Below, piece by piece: positions 23,380 to 31,263 of a DNA stretch of 64,000 bases; positions within the stretch are counted from its first letter, which is position 1; every line of letters starts with the position of its first letter. Both the position numbers and the translations under genes were made by a program. This DNA comes from Pseudoponticoccus marisrubri. Its GTDB lineage: Bacteria > Pseudomonadota > Alphaproteobacteria > Rhodobacterales > Rhodobacteraceae. The stretch lies in contig NZ_LPXO01000001.1 in the NCBI RefSeq assembly GCF_001482405.1, positions 620,001-684,000 on the forward strand. The letters run 5' to 3'. The notes beneath the pieces were generated by a model. The model was not told the origin of the DNA. It did no database searches and worked only from the letters and a program-made list of their open reading frames with translations.

Positions 23380-24750
23380 TCAGTAGGAGAACTCGGAATA
23401 GATCCGGGTCAGGTCGCCGTTCCAGTCGCCGTGATAGTGCTCCAGCAGCTCGTCGGCCGGCACCTTGCCGCTCTGGACGCTGTCCTTGAGCGCGTTCAGG
23501 AAATGCGTCTCGTCGGCCAGCAGACCGCCGGCGCCGGTGCGCGCGCGGGCGGACAGTCCGGCCTCGGCGATGCTCAGCACCTCACGCGCCAGCGCATGCA
23601 TGTCCACGTCGCCCACCCGCGCCTGCAGCCCGTCGACCGAGGCCGCCACGCGCATCGCGTCGCGCGTCTCCTGATCCCAGTGCTTGACCAGGTCCCAGGC
23701 CGCGTCCAGCGCCCCCTGGTCATAGGTCAGCCCGACCCAGAGCGCCGGCAGCGCGCAGAGCCGGCGCCACGGACCGCCATCGGCGCCGCGCATCTCGATG
23801 AATTTCTTCAGCCGCGCCTCGGGGAAGATCGTGGTCAGGTGGTCCGCCCAGTCCGACAGGGTGGGCTTCTCTCCCGGCAGCGCGGGCAGCTCGCCCTTCA
23901 GGAAATCACGGAAGGACTGGCCCAGCGCATCCACGTAGACCCCGTCGCGATAGACGAAATACATCGGCACATCGAGCGCGTAGTCGACGTAGCGCTCGAA
24001 GCCGAACCCGTCTTCGAAGACGAAGGGCAGCGTGCCGGTGCGGTCATCGTCCAGCGACCGCCACACGCGCGAGCGCCACGACTTGTGCCCGTTGGGCTTG
24101 CCCTCGAAAAAGGGCGAGTTGGCGAAGAGCGCGGTGGCCACGGGTTGCAGCGCCAACGCCACGCGCATCTTCTGCACCATGTCCGCCTCGGAGGCGAAAT
24201 CGAGGTTCACCTGCACGGTGCAGGTGCGGCGCATCATGTCTCGCCCCATCGTGCCGACCTTGCCCATATAGGCATCCATCAGCTTGTAGCGCCCCTTGGG
24301 CATCAGCGGCATCTGGTCATGCGTCCAGATCGGCGCGGCGCCCAGCCCGATGAAGCCCACGCCGATCTCGTCGGCGATGTCCTTGACCTCGCGCAGGTGC
24401 TCGTTCACCTCGTCGCAGGTCTGGTGGATGGTCTCGAGCGGCGCGCCCGACAGCTCCAGCGCCCCGCCGGGCTCGAGGCTGACATTGGCGCCGTCCTTGA
24501 CCAGCCCGATCAGGAAATCGCCCTCGGTCACCGGGTCCCAGCCATGGCGGTCACGCAGCCCCTCCAGCACCGCCCGGATCGAGCGGTCGCCATCATAGGG
24601 CAACGGCTTCAGCGTGTCCTTGCAATAGCCGAACTTCTCGTGCTCGGTCCCGATGCGCCAGTCCTGCGGCGGCTTGCACCCCGCGGCCAGGTATTCCGCA
24701 AGCTGTTCGTGGCGTTCGATGGGCCCGCCACCGGATTGGGGGATCGACAT
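23380..24750 (-). CDS. gshA: Glutamate-cysteine ligase (class II, plant/alphaproteobacterial type)
   Basis: A 456-residue GCS2-family ligase making gamma-glutamylcysteine, the first step of glutathione synthesis, in the cytosol. Signatures are RIGTEHEKFGY (32-42), VSLEPGGALELSGAP (~93-107), RRTCTVQVNLDF (~160-171) and GYFEG-like FFEGKPNGHKSWRSRVW (~199-215). The length fits the alphaproteobacterial/plant class and not the ~520-residue E. coli enzyme. The ATG at 24750 has CCGGAG 6 bases before it; the much longer frame to 25257 crosses the next gene in another frame and is a shadow. Confidence 0.94.
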   Translation of the reverse strand: MSIPQSGGGPIERHEQLAEYLAAGCKPPQDWRIGTEHEKFGYCKDTLKPLPYDGDRSIRAVLEGLRDRHGWDPVTEGDFLIGLVKDGANVSLEPGGALELSGAPLETIHQTCDEVNEHLREVKDIADEIGVGFIGLGAAPIWTHDQMPLMPKGRYKLMDAYMGKVGTMGRDMMRRTCTVQVNLDFASEADMVQKMRVALALQPVATALFANSPFFEGKPNGHKSWRSRVWRSLDDDRTGTLPFVFEDGFGFERYVDYALDVPMYFVYRDGVYVDALGQSFRDFLKGELPALPGEKPTLSDWADHLTTIFPEARLKKFIEMRGADGGPWRRLCALPALWVGLTYDQGALDAAWDLVKHWDQETRDAMRVAASVDGLQARVGDVDMHALAREVLSIAEAGLSARARTGAGGLLADETHFLNALKDSVQSGKVPADELLEHYHGDWNGDLTRIYSEFSY

Positions 24751-24812
24751 GGGATGCTCCGGAAATGTCCTGCCGTGTTTGGCATCTGTCCTGTGCGCAA
24801 ACGCACCGGGTG

Positions 24813-25346
24813 TCAATGCAGCCGCGCCCGGCGGTCCTGCACATGCGGCGCGCGCCAGATCACCGAGACGCCCGCGTCGCGGCTGCGCATCCGGCGCAGC
24901 ATGTATTCCGTGCGGATGCCGGGCAGGCTGGCGAAGGCATCGAACAGCGCCTCGGCGCCCTGCGCGTTGACCGGGATGGCCAGGTCCTGCTGTCCAGGTT
25001 GCTGCAGCCGCCAATGCGCCGGGCGGGCGCCGGTGTCGAGCGACAGCACCTCGAGCGATTCCAGATCCGCCACCCCGCCCTCCAGCGGGCCGAAATAGGC
25101 GATGCGCCCCTCGACCACCTGCACGACGCCCGGCCCCTCTCCGTTGCCGGCGCGGAAACGGGCGCGCTGCACGCCCGCCACCACCAGCGCGGCCCCGATC
25201 AGCAGCGTGGCAATGCCCATCCAGCGCAGCACGCCGGGCCCCGAGAAGACGGCCCACCAGAGCCCCAGCGCCAGCGCCGCGCCCCCGGCCAGAAGCTCGC
25301 GCCAGCGCCGCAGGGTCGCGGCAGCCTCGGGACGAATCAGCGCCAT
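24813..25346 (-). CDS. Hypothetical membrane protein
   Basis: A 177-residue protein I do not recognise. Two membrane segments are clear: LLAGGAALALGLWWAVF (~18-34) and WMGIATLLIGAALVVAGV (~42-59). The remaining ~118 residues are soluble, alternating strand-like segments (VVQVVEGRIAYFGPLEGG, LESLEVLSLDTG, AEALFDAFASLPGIRTEYML), which could bind a partner in the cytoplasm or periplasm. It sits between rsmE (16-bp gap upstream) and gshA (62 bp) on the same strand, so the three may be one transcript. No enzymatic motif was found. Confidence 0.8.
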   Translation of the reverse strand: MALIRPEAAATLRRWRELLAGGAALALGLWWAVFSGPGVLRWMGIATLLIGAALVVAGVQRARFRAGNGEGPGVVQVVEGRIAYFGPLEGGVADLESLEVLSLDTGARPAHWRLQQPGQQDLAIPVNAQGAEALFDAFASLPGIRTEYMLRRMRSRDAGVSVIWRAPHVQDRRARLH

Positions 25347-25362
25347 GATGCGGCCTGTGTGG

Positions 25363-26085
25363 TCATTGCCAGTCTCCCAACCGTGTCTGCCACAGCACCA
25401 GCGCCGCGACAGCCGCGGTGTCGGCGCGCAGGATGCGCGGGCCCAGCGCCACCGGGTGGGCGGCGTCCATGCCGCGCAGCCGGTCGCGCTCGGGCTGCGA
25501 AAAGCCGCCCTCGGGGCCGATCAGCACCGCCCAGGGGCCCGGGGCCAGCCCCGAGAGCGGCGCGTCCTGCCCGGCCAGCGCCTCGTCGCAGAACAGGATC
25601 TGCCGCGCGCCGTCCCAGCCCGCCAGCAGCCGGTCGAGCCGGACCAGCTCGGCCACCTCGGGCACGAAGGTGGCGCCGCATTGCTCGGCCGCCTCGACCG
25701 CATGGGCCTGCAGCCGGTCGCGGCGGATGCGTTCGGAATTGGTGAATTCGGTCTGCACCGGCAGCAGGCGGCGCACACCCAGCTCCACCGCCTTTTCCAC
25801 GATGAAATCGGTGCGCGTTTTCTTGACCGGCGCGAAGCACAGCCAGAGATCGGGCGGGCTGCCCTGCGGCGCGGTCTGTTCGCGGCATTCCAGCGTGCCG
25901 CCGCGCTTGCCCGCGTCGACGACCTCGGCCGACCATTCGCCGTCCCGGCCGTTGAACAGCGCCACCGTGGCGCCGACGGACAGGCGCATGACGCCGAACA
26001 GGTAATGGGCCTGCTCCCGCGTCAGCGCGACCGGTTGTCCCGGCCCCAGAGGGTGCTCTACACAAAGGCGGATCTTGGGTTTCAT
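25363..26085 (-). CDS. rsmE: 16S rRNA (uracil-1498-N3)-methyltransferase
   Basis: A 240-residue SPOUT methyltransferase. The N-terminal PUA-like part contains ALTREQAHYLFGVMRLSVG and VALFNGRDGEW; the C-terminal knot has ERIRRDRLQAHAVEAAEQCG, WAVLIGPEGGFSQPE and a final ALGPRILRADTAAVAAL. These are the canonical RsmE motifs. It methylates U1498 of 16S rRNA. The start is set at 26085 (MKPKIRLCVEHP) by family alignment from memory; the ribosome site is weak and the frame stays open to 26235. It is divergent from ubiA, with only 11 bp between the start codons. Confidence 0.92.
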   Translation of the reverse strand: MKPKIRLCVEHPLGPGQPVALTREQAHYLFGVMRLSVGATVALFNGRDGEWSAEVVDAGKRGGTLECREQTAPQGSPPDLWLCFAPVKKTRTDFIVEKAVELGVRRLLPVQTEFTNSERIRRDRLQAHAVEAAEQCGATFVPEVAELVRLDRLLAGWDGARQILFCDEALAGQDAPLSGLAPGPWAVLIGPEGGFSQPERDRLRGMDAAHPVALGPRILRADTAAVAALVLWQTRLGDWQ

Positions 26086-26096
26086 GAGGCGAACAT

Positions 26097-27065
26097 ATGA
26101 CCGGCACCAGCGAAGGGCCAGAGGCCGAGGGACAGGTTGCCGACGCGGTCCGGGGCAACTGGGTCGACCGATACGCGCCCGAAGGCCTGCGCCCCTACCT
26201 GCGGCTGAGCCGCGCCGACCGGCCGATCGGGACATGGCTGCTGTTGCTGCCCTGCTGGTGGGGGCTGCTGCTGTCGATGGTGCATGACGGGCGCGCCGGC
26301 TGGTTCGACCTGTGGATCTTCATCGGCTGCGGCATCGGCGCGGTGCTGATGCGCGGCGCGGGCTGCACGTGGAACGACATCACCGACCGCGACATCGACG
26401 GCTCGGTCGCGCGCACCGCCTCGCGGCCGATTCCCTCGGGCCAGGTCAGCGCGAAACAGGCCCTCGGCTGGGCGATCCTGCAATCGCTGCTGGCCTTTGC
26501 CATCCTGCTGACCTTCCCGCTGGCCGCCATCGGGCTGGGCATCCTGTCGCTGGCGCCGGTGGCGATCTACCCCTTTGCCAAGCGCTTCACCTGGTGGCCG
26601 CAGATCTTTCTGGGCATCGCCTTCAACTGGGGCGCGCTCTTGGCCTGGACCGCGCATTCCGGGCGGCTGGAACTGCCGGCCGTGCTGCTCTACGCCGCCG
26701 GCATGGCCTGGACGCTGTTCTACGACACGATCTATGCCCATCAGGACAAGGAGGATGACGCGCTGATCGGGGTGAAATCCACCGCGCGGCTGTTCGGCGA
26801 TGACGCGACGCCGGCCTGGCTGGCCCGGTTCCTCGTGGCCGCCGTGGCGCTGATGGGCATCGCCATCGTCGCCGCCGCGCCCGATGGCGAGATCCTGCAA
26901 CTGGTGGTGCTGCTGGCCGGACCCTGGGCCTTTGGCTGGCACATGATGTGGCAGCTGCGCCGGCTGAAGATGGACGACAATGACCGGCTCTTGTCGCTGT
27001 TCCGGTCGAACCGCGATGCCGGGCTGCTGCCAGTGCTGTTTTTCGCCGGTGCGCTGCTGGCATGA
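26097..27065 (+). CDS. ubiA: 4-hydroxybenzoate polyprenyltransferase
   Basis: A 322-residue integral membrane prenyltransferase with about nine hydrophobic segments. The two aspartate-rich motifs that bind Mg-diphosphate are present: GCTWNDITDRDIDGSVART (~98-116) and YDTIYAHQDKEDDALIGVKST (~210-230). PYLRLSRADRPIGTWLLLLP at ~33-52 is the usual start of the fold. It attaches the isoprenoid tail to 4-hydroxybenzoate in ubiquinone synthesis. The N-terminal ~30 residues are hydrophilic. Its start is 11 bp from the divergent rsmE start, so the promoters must overlap the coding ends. Confidence 0.94.
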   Translation: MTGTSEGPEAEGQVADAVRGNWVDRYAPEGLRPYLRLSRADRPIGTWLLLLPCWWGLLLSMVHDGRAGWFDLWIFIGCGIGAVLMRGAGCTWNDITDRDIDGSVARTASRPIPSGQVSAKQALGWAILQSLLAFAILLTFPLAAIGLGILSLAPVAIYPFAKRFTWWPQIFLGIAFNWGALLAWTAHSGRLELPAVLLYAAGMAWTLFYDTIYAHQDKEDDALIGVKSTARLFGDDATPAWLARFLVAAVALMGIAIVAAAPDGEILQLVVLLAGPWAFGWHMMWQLRRLKMDDNDRLLSLFRSNRDAGLLPVLFFAGALLA

Positions 27066-27127
27066 TTGCAGAGGCCCCCTGCCTTGCGTATCTGTCCTGA
27101 AACAAGAACAGGAACAAGAACACGCCC

Positions 27128-29032
27128 ATGCGGCTCTCTTCGCTCGTCACCGTGGCCGGTGCCTTCCTTGCAGCGCTCGGCCTCAGCCTTGTCACCGCCT
27201 ATTTCCTCGTCCAGATCGTCGAAACCGCCTCGCGCACGCAGGTTCTGGCCGAGCTGGACCGCGAGGCCATGACCTGGGCCGAGGTCGACACCAACGGGTT
27301 GCAGGTCTTCCTGATCGGCACCGCCCCGGACGAGGCCGAACGCTTTCGCGCGCTCAGCGTCGCCGGTGGCGCGGTCGACGCGGCCCGGCTGATCGACCAG
27401 ATGCTGGTGGAAGAGCCCGAGGATGTCGCGCCGCCGCGCTTCTCGATCGAGATCCTGCGCAATGATGCCGGTGTCTCGGTGATCGGGCTGGTGCCGCAAA
27501 GCACCGACCGCGCCGCCTTGCTCGAGCAGTTCGGCGCCATCGCCGGTGACCTGCCGGTGACCGACCTGCTGGAAAGCGCCAGCTTCCCCGCCCCCGAGGG
27601 GTGGGAGGATGCGCTGCGCTTTGCCACCGGCGCGCTGCGCGAGCTGCCGCGCTCCAAGATCTCGCTCGATGCCGAGCGGGTCGAGATCACCGCCATGGCC
27701 GAGAGCGAGCAAGCGCGCAGCCGGCTCGAGACCACGCTGAGCCGCCGCAAGCCCGAGGATCTGCGCCTGGCCATGGACATCTCGGCGCCGCGCCCCGTCA
27801 TCACGCCCTTCACCCTGCGCTTCGTCATCGACGAGGACGGCGCGAACTTCGACGCCTGCTCGGCCGATACCGAGGCCGCGCGCGACCGGATCCTGGCCGC
27901 CGCCGCGCAGGCCGGGCTGGAGGGCAAGGCCGAGTGCCGGCTGGGCCTGGGCACGCCGTCGCGCCACTGGGGCGAGGCCGCCGCCATGGCCATCGACACG
28001 CTGGCCAAGCTGAAGGGCGTCTCCGTCACCTTCACCAATGCCGATATCGCGCTGGTCGCGCCCGAGGGCACGTCGCAATCGACCTTCGACCGCATCGTGG
28101 GCGAGCTGGACGCCGCCCTGCCCGAGGTCTTTGCCCTGAACGCCGTCCTGCCGCAGCCTCCGGACCAGTCCGAGGAAGGCCCGCCCGATTTCGTGGCGAC
28201 GCTCAGCCCCGAGGGGGCGGTGCAGCTGCGCGGCCGGCTGTCGAGCGAGATCTCGCGCCAAACCGCCGACAGCTATGCCCGCGCGCGCTTCGGCTCCGAG
28301 AATGTCTATACCGCCGCGCGCGTGGCCGAGAACCTGCCGCAGGACTGGCCGGTGCGCACGCTGGCCGGGCTCGAGGCGCTGTCCATGCTGGTCAGCGGCT
28401 CCGTCACGGTCGAGCCCGATCTCGTCATCGTCACCGGCAAGACCGGCAATTCCAACGCCGCCGCCGAGATCGCCGCGCTGATGGGCACCAAGCTGGGCGA
28501 CGCGGCCGAGTTCGACATCGACGTGGAATACGTCAAGCGCTTCGACCCCAGCCTGGGCATCCCGACGCCCGAGGAATGCGTGCTGCAGATCGCCGAGATC
28601 ATCGGCCAGCGCAAGATCTCGTTCGAGCCGGGCTCGGCCACATTCGATGCCGAGGGCGAGGGCATCATGGACGACATCGCCGTGCTGCTGAAGAAATGCG
28701 GCGACATCCCGCTCGAGATCGGCGGCCATACCGACAGCCAGGGCCGCGAGAGCATGAACCAGCAGCTCAGCCAGGAGCGCGCACAAGCGGTTCTGGATGC
28801 CCTCAGGGAAAGGCTGGTGCCGGTCAAGTCCTACACGGTAAGAGGGTACGGCGAGGAACAGCCCGTCGCCGACAACGACACCGCGGAGGGGCGCGAGGCC
28901 AACCGCCGGATCGAGTTCAAGCTGGTCGAGACCGAGGACACGGACGAGACCGGCGACACCGATGCCGAGACGGGCGAGGATACCGACGCGGCGGCCGCCG
29001 ACACGGCGGCAGAAGGGACGGAAGATGAATAG
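27128..29032 (+). CDS. OmpA-family protein with N-terminal anchor and BON-like region
   Basis: A 634-residue envelope protein. Residues ~7-30 form a membrane segment without a clear cleavage site. The middle (~40-470) has repeated alpha/beta units typical of BON-like domains (for example SVIGLVPQSTDRAALLEQ and VTFTNADIALVAPEG). The C-terminal OmpA domain (~490-605) has KISFEPGSATFD, PLEIGGHTDSQGRESMN and LSQERAQAVLDAL, then GYGEEQPVADN and ANRRIEFKLV, the peptidoglycan-binding signature. An acidic D/E/T-rich tail of ~30 residues ends it. It likely ties the inner membrane to the cell wall. It overlaps the next gene by 8 bases. Confidence 0.88.
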   Translation: MRLSSLVTVAGAFLAALGLSLVTAYFLVQIVETASRTQVLAELDREAMTWAEVDTNGLQVFLIGTAPDEAERFRALSVAGGAVDAARLIDQMLVEEPEDVAPPRFSIEILRNDAGVSVIGLVPQSTDRAALLEQFGAIAGDLPVTDLLESASFPAPEGWEDALRFATGALRELPRSKISLDAERVEITAMAESEQARSRLETTLSRRKPEDLRLAMDISAPRPVITPFTLRFVIDEDGANFDACSADTEAARDRILAAAAQAGLEGKAECRLGLGTPSRHWGEAAAMAIDTLAKLKGVSVTFTNADIALVAPEGTSQSTFDRIVGELDAALPEVFALNAVLPQPPDQSEEGPPDFVATLSPEGAVQLRGRLSSEISRQTADSYARARFGSENVYTAARVAENLPQDWPVRTLAGLEALSMLVSGSVTVEPDLVIVTGKTGNSNAAAEIAALMGTKLGDAAEFDIDVEYVKRFDPSLGIPTPEECVLQIAEIIGQRKISFEPGSATFDAEGEGIMDDIAVLLKKCGDIPLEIGGHTDSQGRESMNQQLSQERAQAVLDALRERLVPVKSYTVRGYGEEQPVADNDTAEGREANRRIEFKLVETEDTDETGDTDAETGEDTDAAAADTAAEGTEDE

Positions 29033-29351
29033 GACCGAGTTCATCGTGGCCACGGCGATCATTCTCTTCGCGGCCTTCTGCATCGGCTGGTTCGCGCATT
29101 GGCTGGTGCATCGCTTCCGGCGTGTCAGCCAGGCCGATGTGGACCAGCTGGAGCGCATGAGCCAGGAGCTGCACGAGGCCGAGGAGACGCGCGACCAGGC
29201 GATCACCTACCTGCAGCAGCGCGAGGCCGAGCTGACCAACCAGCTGGCCCAGACCGAGGCTGAGCTTTCGGCCGCCATGGACGGACTGCGCGAGGCCCGG
29301 CAGGAGGCCGAGGAAATGCGCGCCTATGTGGAGCGCATGAAGCAGGTCTGA
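29025..29351 (+). CDS. Small membrane-anchored coiled-coil protein
   Basis: A 108-residue protein: one N-terminal membrane helix (IVATAIILFAAFCIGWFAHWLV, ~7-28), a short basic stretch and then a charged helical region to the end with heptad-like spacing (RMSQELHEAEETRDQAI, QREAELTNQLAQTEAEL), which should form a coiled coil. The ATG at 29025 lies within the end of the OmpA-type gene and has AAGGGACGG in front, so translation is probably coupled. The two products may form an envelope complex; no named family was recognised. Confidence 0.85.
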   Translation: MNRTEFIVATAIILFAAFCIGWFAHWLVHRFRRVSQADVDQLERMSQELHEAEETRDQAITYLQQREAELTNQLAQTEAELSAAMDGLREARQEAEEMRAYVERMKQV

Positions 29352-29438
29352 CCCGCCGGGGCTTTCCAGCGGGGGCGCGATATGGGATGACCACGCCCAA
29401 GGCATCGTCCCCCCTGTCCCCGCGAAAGACCCTGTCCC

Positions 29439-30311
29439 ATGTCCCAGATCATCGAGTCCCTCTCCGAGATTTCCCAAGGCTACGACGCGCTCTTCGTCGA
29501 TCTCTGGGGCTGCCTGCATAACGGCGTGCGCGCTTTCCCGGAGGCCGTGGCCGCGCTGCAGGCCTATCGCGCCACGGGCGGCGCCGTGATCCTCGTGACC
29601 AACGCCCCCCGCTCGCGCCATGACGTGGCCCGCCAGATCGCCGGGTTCGGCATCCCCGAGGAGGCCTATGACGACATCGCCACCTCGGGTGACAGCGGCC
29701 GCGCGGCCATGTTCCGCGGCGCGGTGGGCGCAAAGGTCTGGTTCATCGGCCAGGACCACGACACCTCCTTCTTCGACCCGCTGCAGCTGATCGAGGACCC
29801 GGTCGAGATCACGCGCGTCCCGCTGGAAGAGGCCGAGGGCATCATCTGCTGCGGGCCCGAGGATCCGCATGCCGATCCCGAACTCTACCGGCCGCAATTC
29901 CTCTATGCCAAGCAGAAGGGGCTCAAGCTGCTCTGCGCCAATCCCGACATCGTGGTCGACCGCGGCGAACGGCGCGAGTGGTGCGCCGGCGCGCTCGGCC
30001 AGCTGTATACGCAGATGGGCGGCGAGAGCCTCTATTTCGGCAAGCCGCACCCGCCGATCTACGACCTCGCGCGGCGCCGGCTGGCCCGGCATCGCAGCGA
30101 CGTGCCCGACAGCGCCATCCTCGCCATCGGCGACGGGCCGCAGACCGATATCCTCGGCGCCATGGGCGAGGATATCGATTCGCTCTTCATCACCGGCGGG
30201 CTCGCCGCGAAGGAGACGCGCACCGAGCGTCAGCCCGAGGCCAAGGCGCTCGAGGCCTACCTGGCCGAGGAACAGATCGCCCCGCGCTACAGCATCGGCT
30301 TCTTGCGCTGA
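29439..30311 (+). CDS. TIGR01459 family HAD-type hydrolase
   Basis: A 290-residue HAD class IIA protein (NagD-like). Motif I is ALFVDLWGCLHNG (~17-29), with Trp where a second Asp stands in many HADs, as is usual for this subfamily; motif II is VILVTNAPR (~50-58); the motif III lysine lies in LYFGKPHPPIYDLA (~198-211) and motif IV in ILAIGDGPQTDILGA (~227-241). It is likely a phosphatase for a small phosphorylated metabolite. The ribosome site (GAAAGA) is modest. A strong intrinsic terminator follows. Confidence 0.9.
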   Translation: MSQIIESLSEISQGYDALFVDLWGCLHNGVRAFPEAVAALQAYRATGGAVILVTNAPRSRHDVARQIAGFGIPEEAYDDIATSGDSGRAAMFRGAVGAKVWFIGQDHDTSFFDPLQLIEDPVEITRVPLEEAEGIICCGPEDPHADPELYRPQFLYAKQKGLKLLCANPDIVVDRGERREWCAGALGQLYTQMGGESLYFGKPHPPIYDLARRRLARHRSDVPDSAILAIGDGPQTDILGAMGEDIDSLFITGGLAAKETRTERQPEAKALEAYLAEEQIAPRYSIGFLR

Positions 30312-30338
30312 GACCAGCCTGACCGGCCTTTCTGTCCG

Positions 30339-30373
30339 CCCCGCGATGCCCCGACCGGGCGTCGCGGGGTTTT
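30339..30373 (+). terminator. Intrinsic terminator after the HAD hydrolase
   Basis: A 13-bp stem (CCCCGCGATGCCC with GGGCGTCGCGGGG, one G-T pair) around a 5-base loop is followed directly by TTTT. This is a textbook Rho-independent terminator about 28 bases past the stop codon. Confidence 0.85.
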
Positions 30374-30436
30374 GCCTGTCCCGCGCGGCATTCCGCGCGT
30401 GAGACGCCCGCAGCCCGGGCTGCGACAAAACAGGAC

Positions 30437-30464
30437 TTGATTTTCTGCGCGCGCAAAGTAATTT
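30437..30464 (+). promoter_or_regulatory. Candidate sigma-70-type promoter for the MaoC gene
   Basis: TTGATT (30437-30442), a 16-base spacer and TAATTT (30459-30464) sit in an AT-rich island 61 bases before the MaoC-type start codon and just after a terminator. Both elements are near consensus. Confidence 0.55.
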
Positions 30465-30525
30465 AATTTCGCAACAGGGCGACACGTCGTCCATTTATTA
30501 CCCACGGGGCGCCTTGGAGACGGAC

Positions 30526-30969
30526 ATGCTGGACAACCTGCCACGCGGCACGATCTGCATCGAAGATATCGAGATGGGCATGTCCCGCCACCTGCGCAAA
30601 CAGGTGACCGACCAGGATATCGAGATGTTCGCCCAGATCTCGACCGACCGGAACCCGGTGCATCTCGACGATGATTACGCGCAGGACACGATCTTCGAGG
30701 GGCGGATCGCCCATGGCATGCTGACCGCAGGGCTGATCTCGGCGGTGATCGGTGAACAACTGCCCGGCCATGGCACGGTCTACCTGGGCCAGACGCTGAA
30801 ATTCCTCGGCCCCGTGCGCCCCGGCGACATGGTCTATGCCGAGGTCAAGGTGATTGACATCGACATCGCCAAGCGCCGCGTCACGCTGGACTGCCACTGC
30901 GCGGTGGACGGCAAGAAGGTCCTGATCGGCGAGGCCAAGGTCCTCGCCCCCTCCCGCAAGTTCGATTAA
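30526..30969 (+). CDS. MaoC-like (R)-specific enoyl-CoA hydratase family protein
   Basis: A 147-residue hot-dog-fold protein. The hydratase-2 motif is intact: FAQISTDRNPVHLDDDYA (~36-53) with catalytic Asp and His, and FEGRIAHGMLTAGLISAVIG (~58-77). HGTVYLGQTLKFLGPVRPGD is also family-typical. PhaJ-like members convert enoyl-CoA to (R)-3-hydroxyacyl-CoA, feeding PHA synthesis; a PHA synthase lies 24 kb away, so a link is possible but not shown. A TTG at 30514 begins the open frame, but the ATG at 30526 has TTGGAGACGGAC before it and is preferred. Confidence 0.9.
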   Translation: MLDNLPRGTICIEDIEMGMSRHLRKQVTDQDIEMFAQISTDRNPVHLDDDYAQDTIFEGRIAHGMLTAGLISAVIGEQLPGHGTVYLGQTLKFLGPVRPGDMVYAEVKVIDIDIAKRRVTLDCHCAVDGKKVLIGEAKVLAPSRKFD

Positions 30970-30996
30970 GGCGCGTTCGTCCCAGCGAACGCGCCT
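30969..30996 (+). terminator. Hairpin at the MaoC stop codon
   Basis: A perfect 11-bp stem (AGGCGCGTTCG with CGAACGCGCCT) starts at the last base of the stop codon. No T-run follows, so termination efficiency is uncertain. Its right arm runs into the first copy of the 96-bp-period repeat. Confidence 0.6.
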
Positions 30997-31052
30997 GGTG
31001 GGCAGGGGTGTCTTTCCGCAGGAAAGATCACCGGCCCACACCGGGACATGCC
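30991..31052. repeat. Tandem hairpin repeat, copy 1
   Basis: About 62 bp beginning GCGCCTGGTGGGCA and ending near CCGGGACATGC, repeated 96 bp further on. It contains TCTTTCC-gca-GGAAAGA (31011-31027), extended by GGTG/CACC with a one-base bulge, and an outer GTGGGC/GCCCAC pairing. It lies in the gap between the MaoC gene and the convergent FAD oxidoreductase. Confidence 0.85.
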
Positions 31053-31086
31053 AGGCGCACCCACTGTCACGCGAGCCTCGTCTCGC

Positions 31087-31148
31087 GCGCCTGGTGGGCA
31101 AGGGTGTCTTTCCGCAGGAAAGATCACCGGGCCACCACCCGGACATGC
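31087..31148. repeat. Tandem hairpin repeat, copy 2
   Basis: A second copy with GCGCCTGGTGGGCAAGGG and the same inner hairpin TCTTTCC-gca-GGAAAGA (31107-31123). The outer stem here is TGGTGG/CCACCA, shifted relative to copy 1, so pairing is kept although the bases differ. The remaining ~115 bp before the FAD oxidoreductase stop show no recognisable feature. Confidence 0.85.
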
Positions 31149-31263
31149 AAGCACCCCACCGCCGACCCCATTCTCGCGCCCTCTCCATGCCGGGTACCCC
31201 GCGGGATGGCGGGTGGGGCGATGTGCGCAGCACGAGCGTCCGGCCGACAGGCCGGCCCACCCG

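Noticed and set aside
26741-29206. An 821-codon open frame on the minus strand
   Set aside because: Antisense to ubiA and the OmpA-type gene, which have clear family motifs; the frame has no recognisable domain or ribosome site.
28917-30494. A 525-codon open frame on the minus strand
   Set aside because: Antisense to the HAD hydrolase and its terminator; no motif.
30991-31148. CRISPR-like direct repeats
   Set aside because: Only two copies, with 62-bp units and a 34-bp gap; no cas genes nearby.
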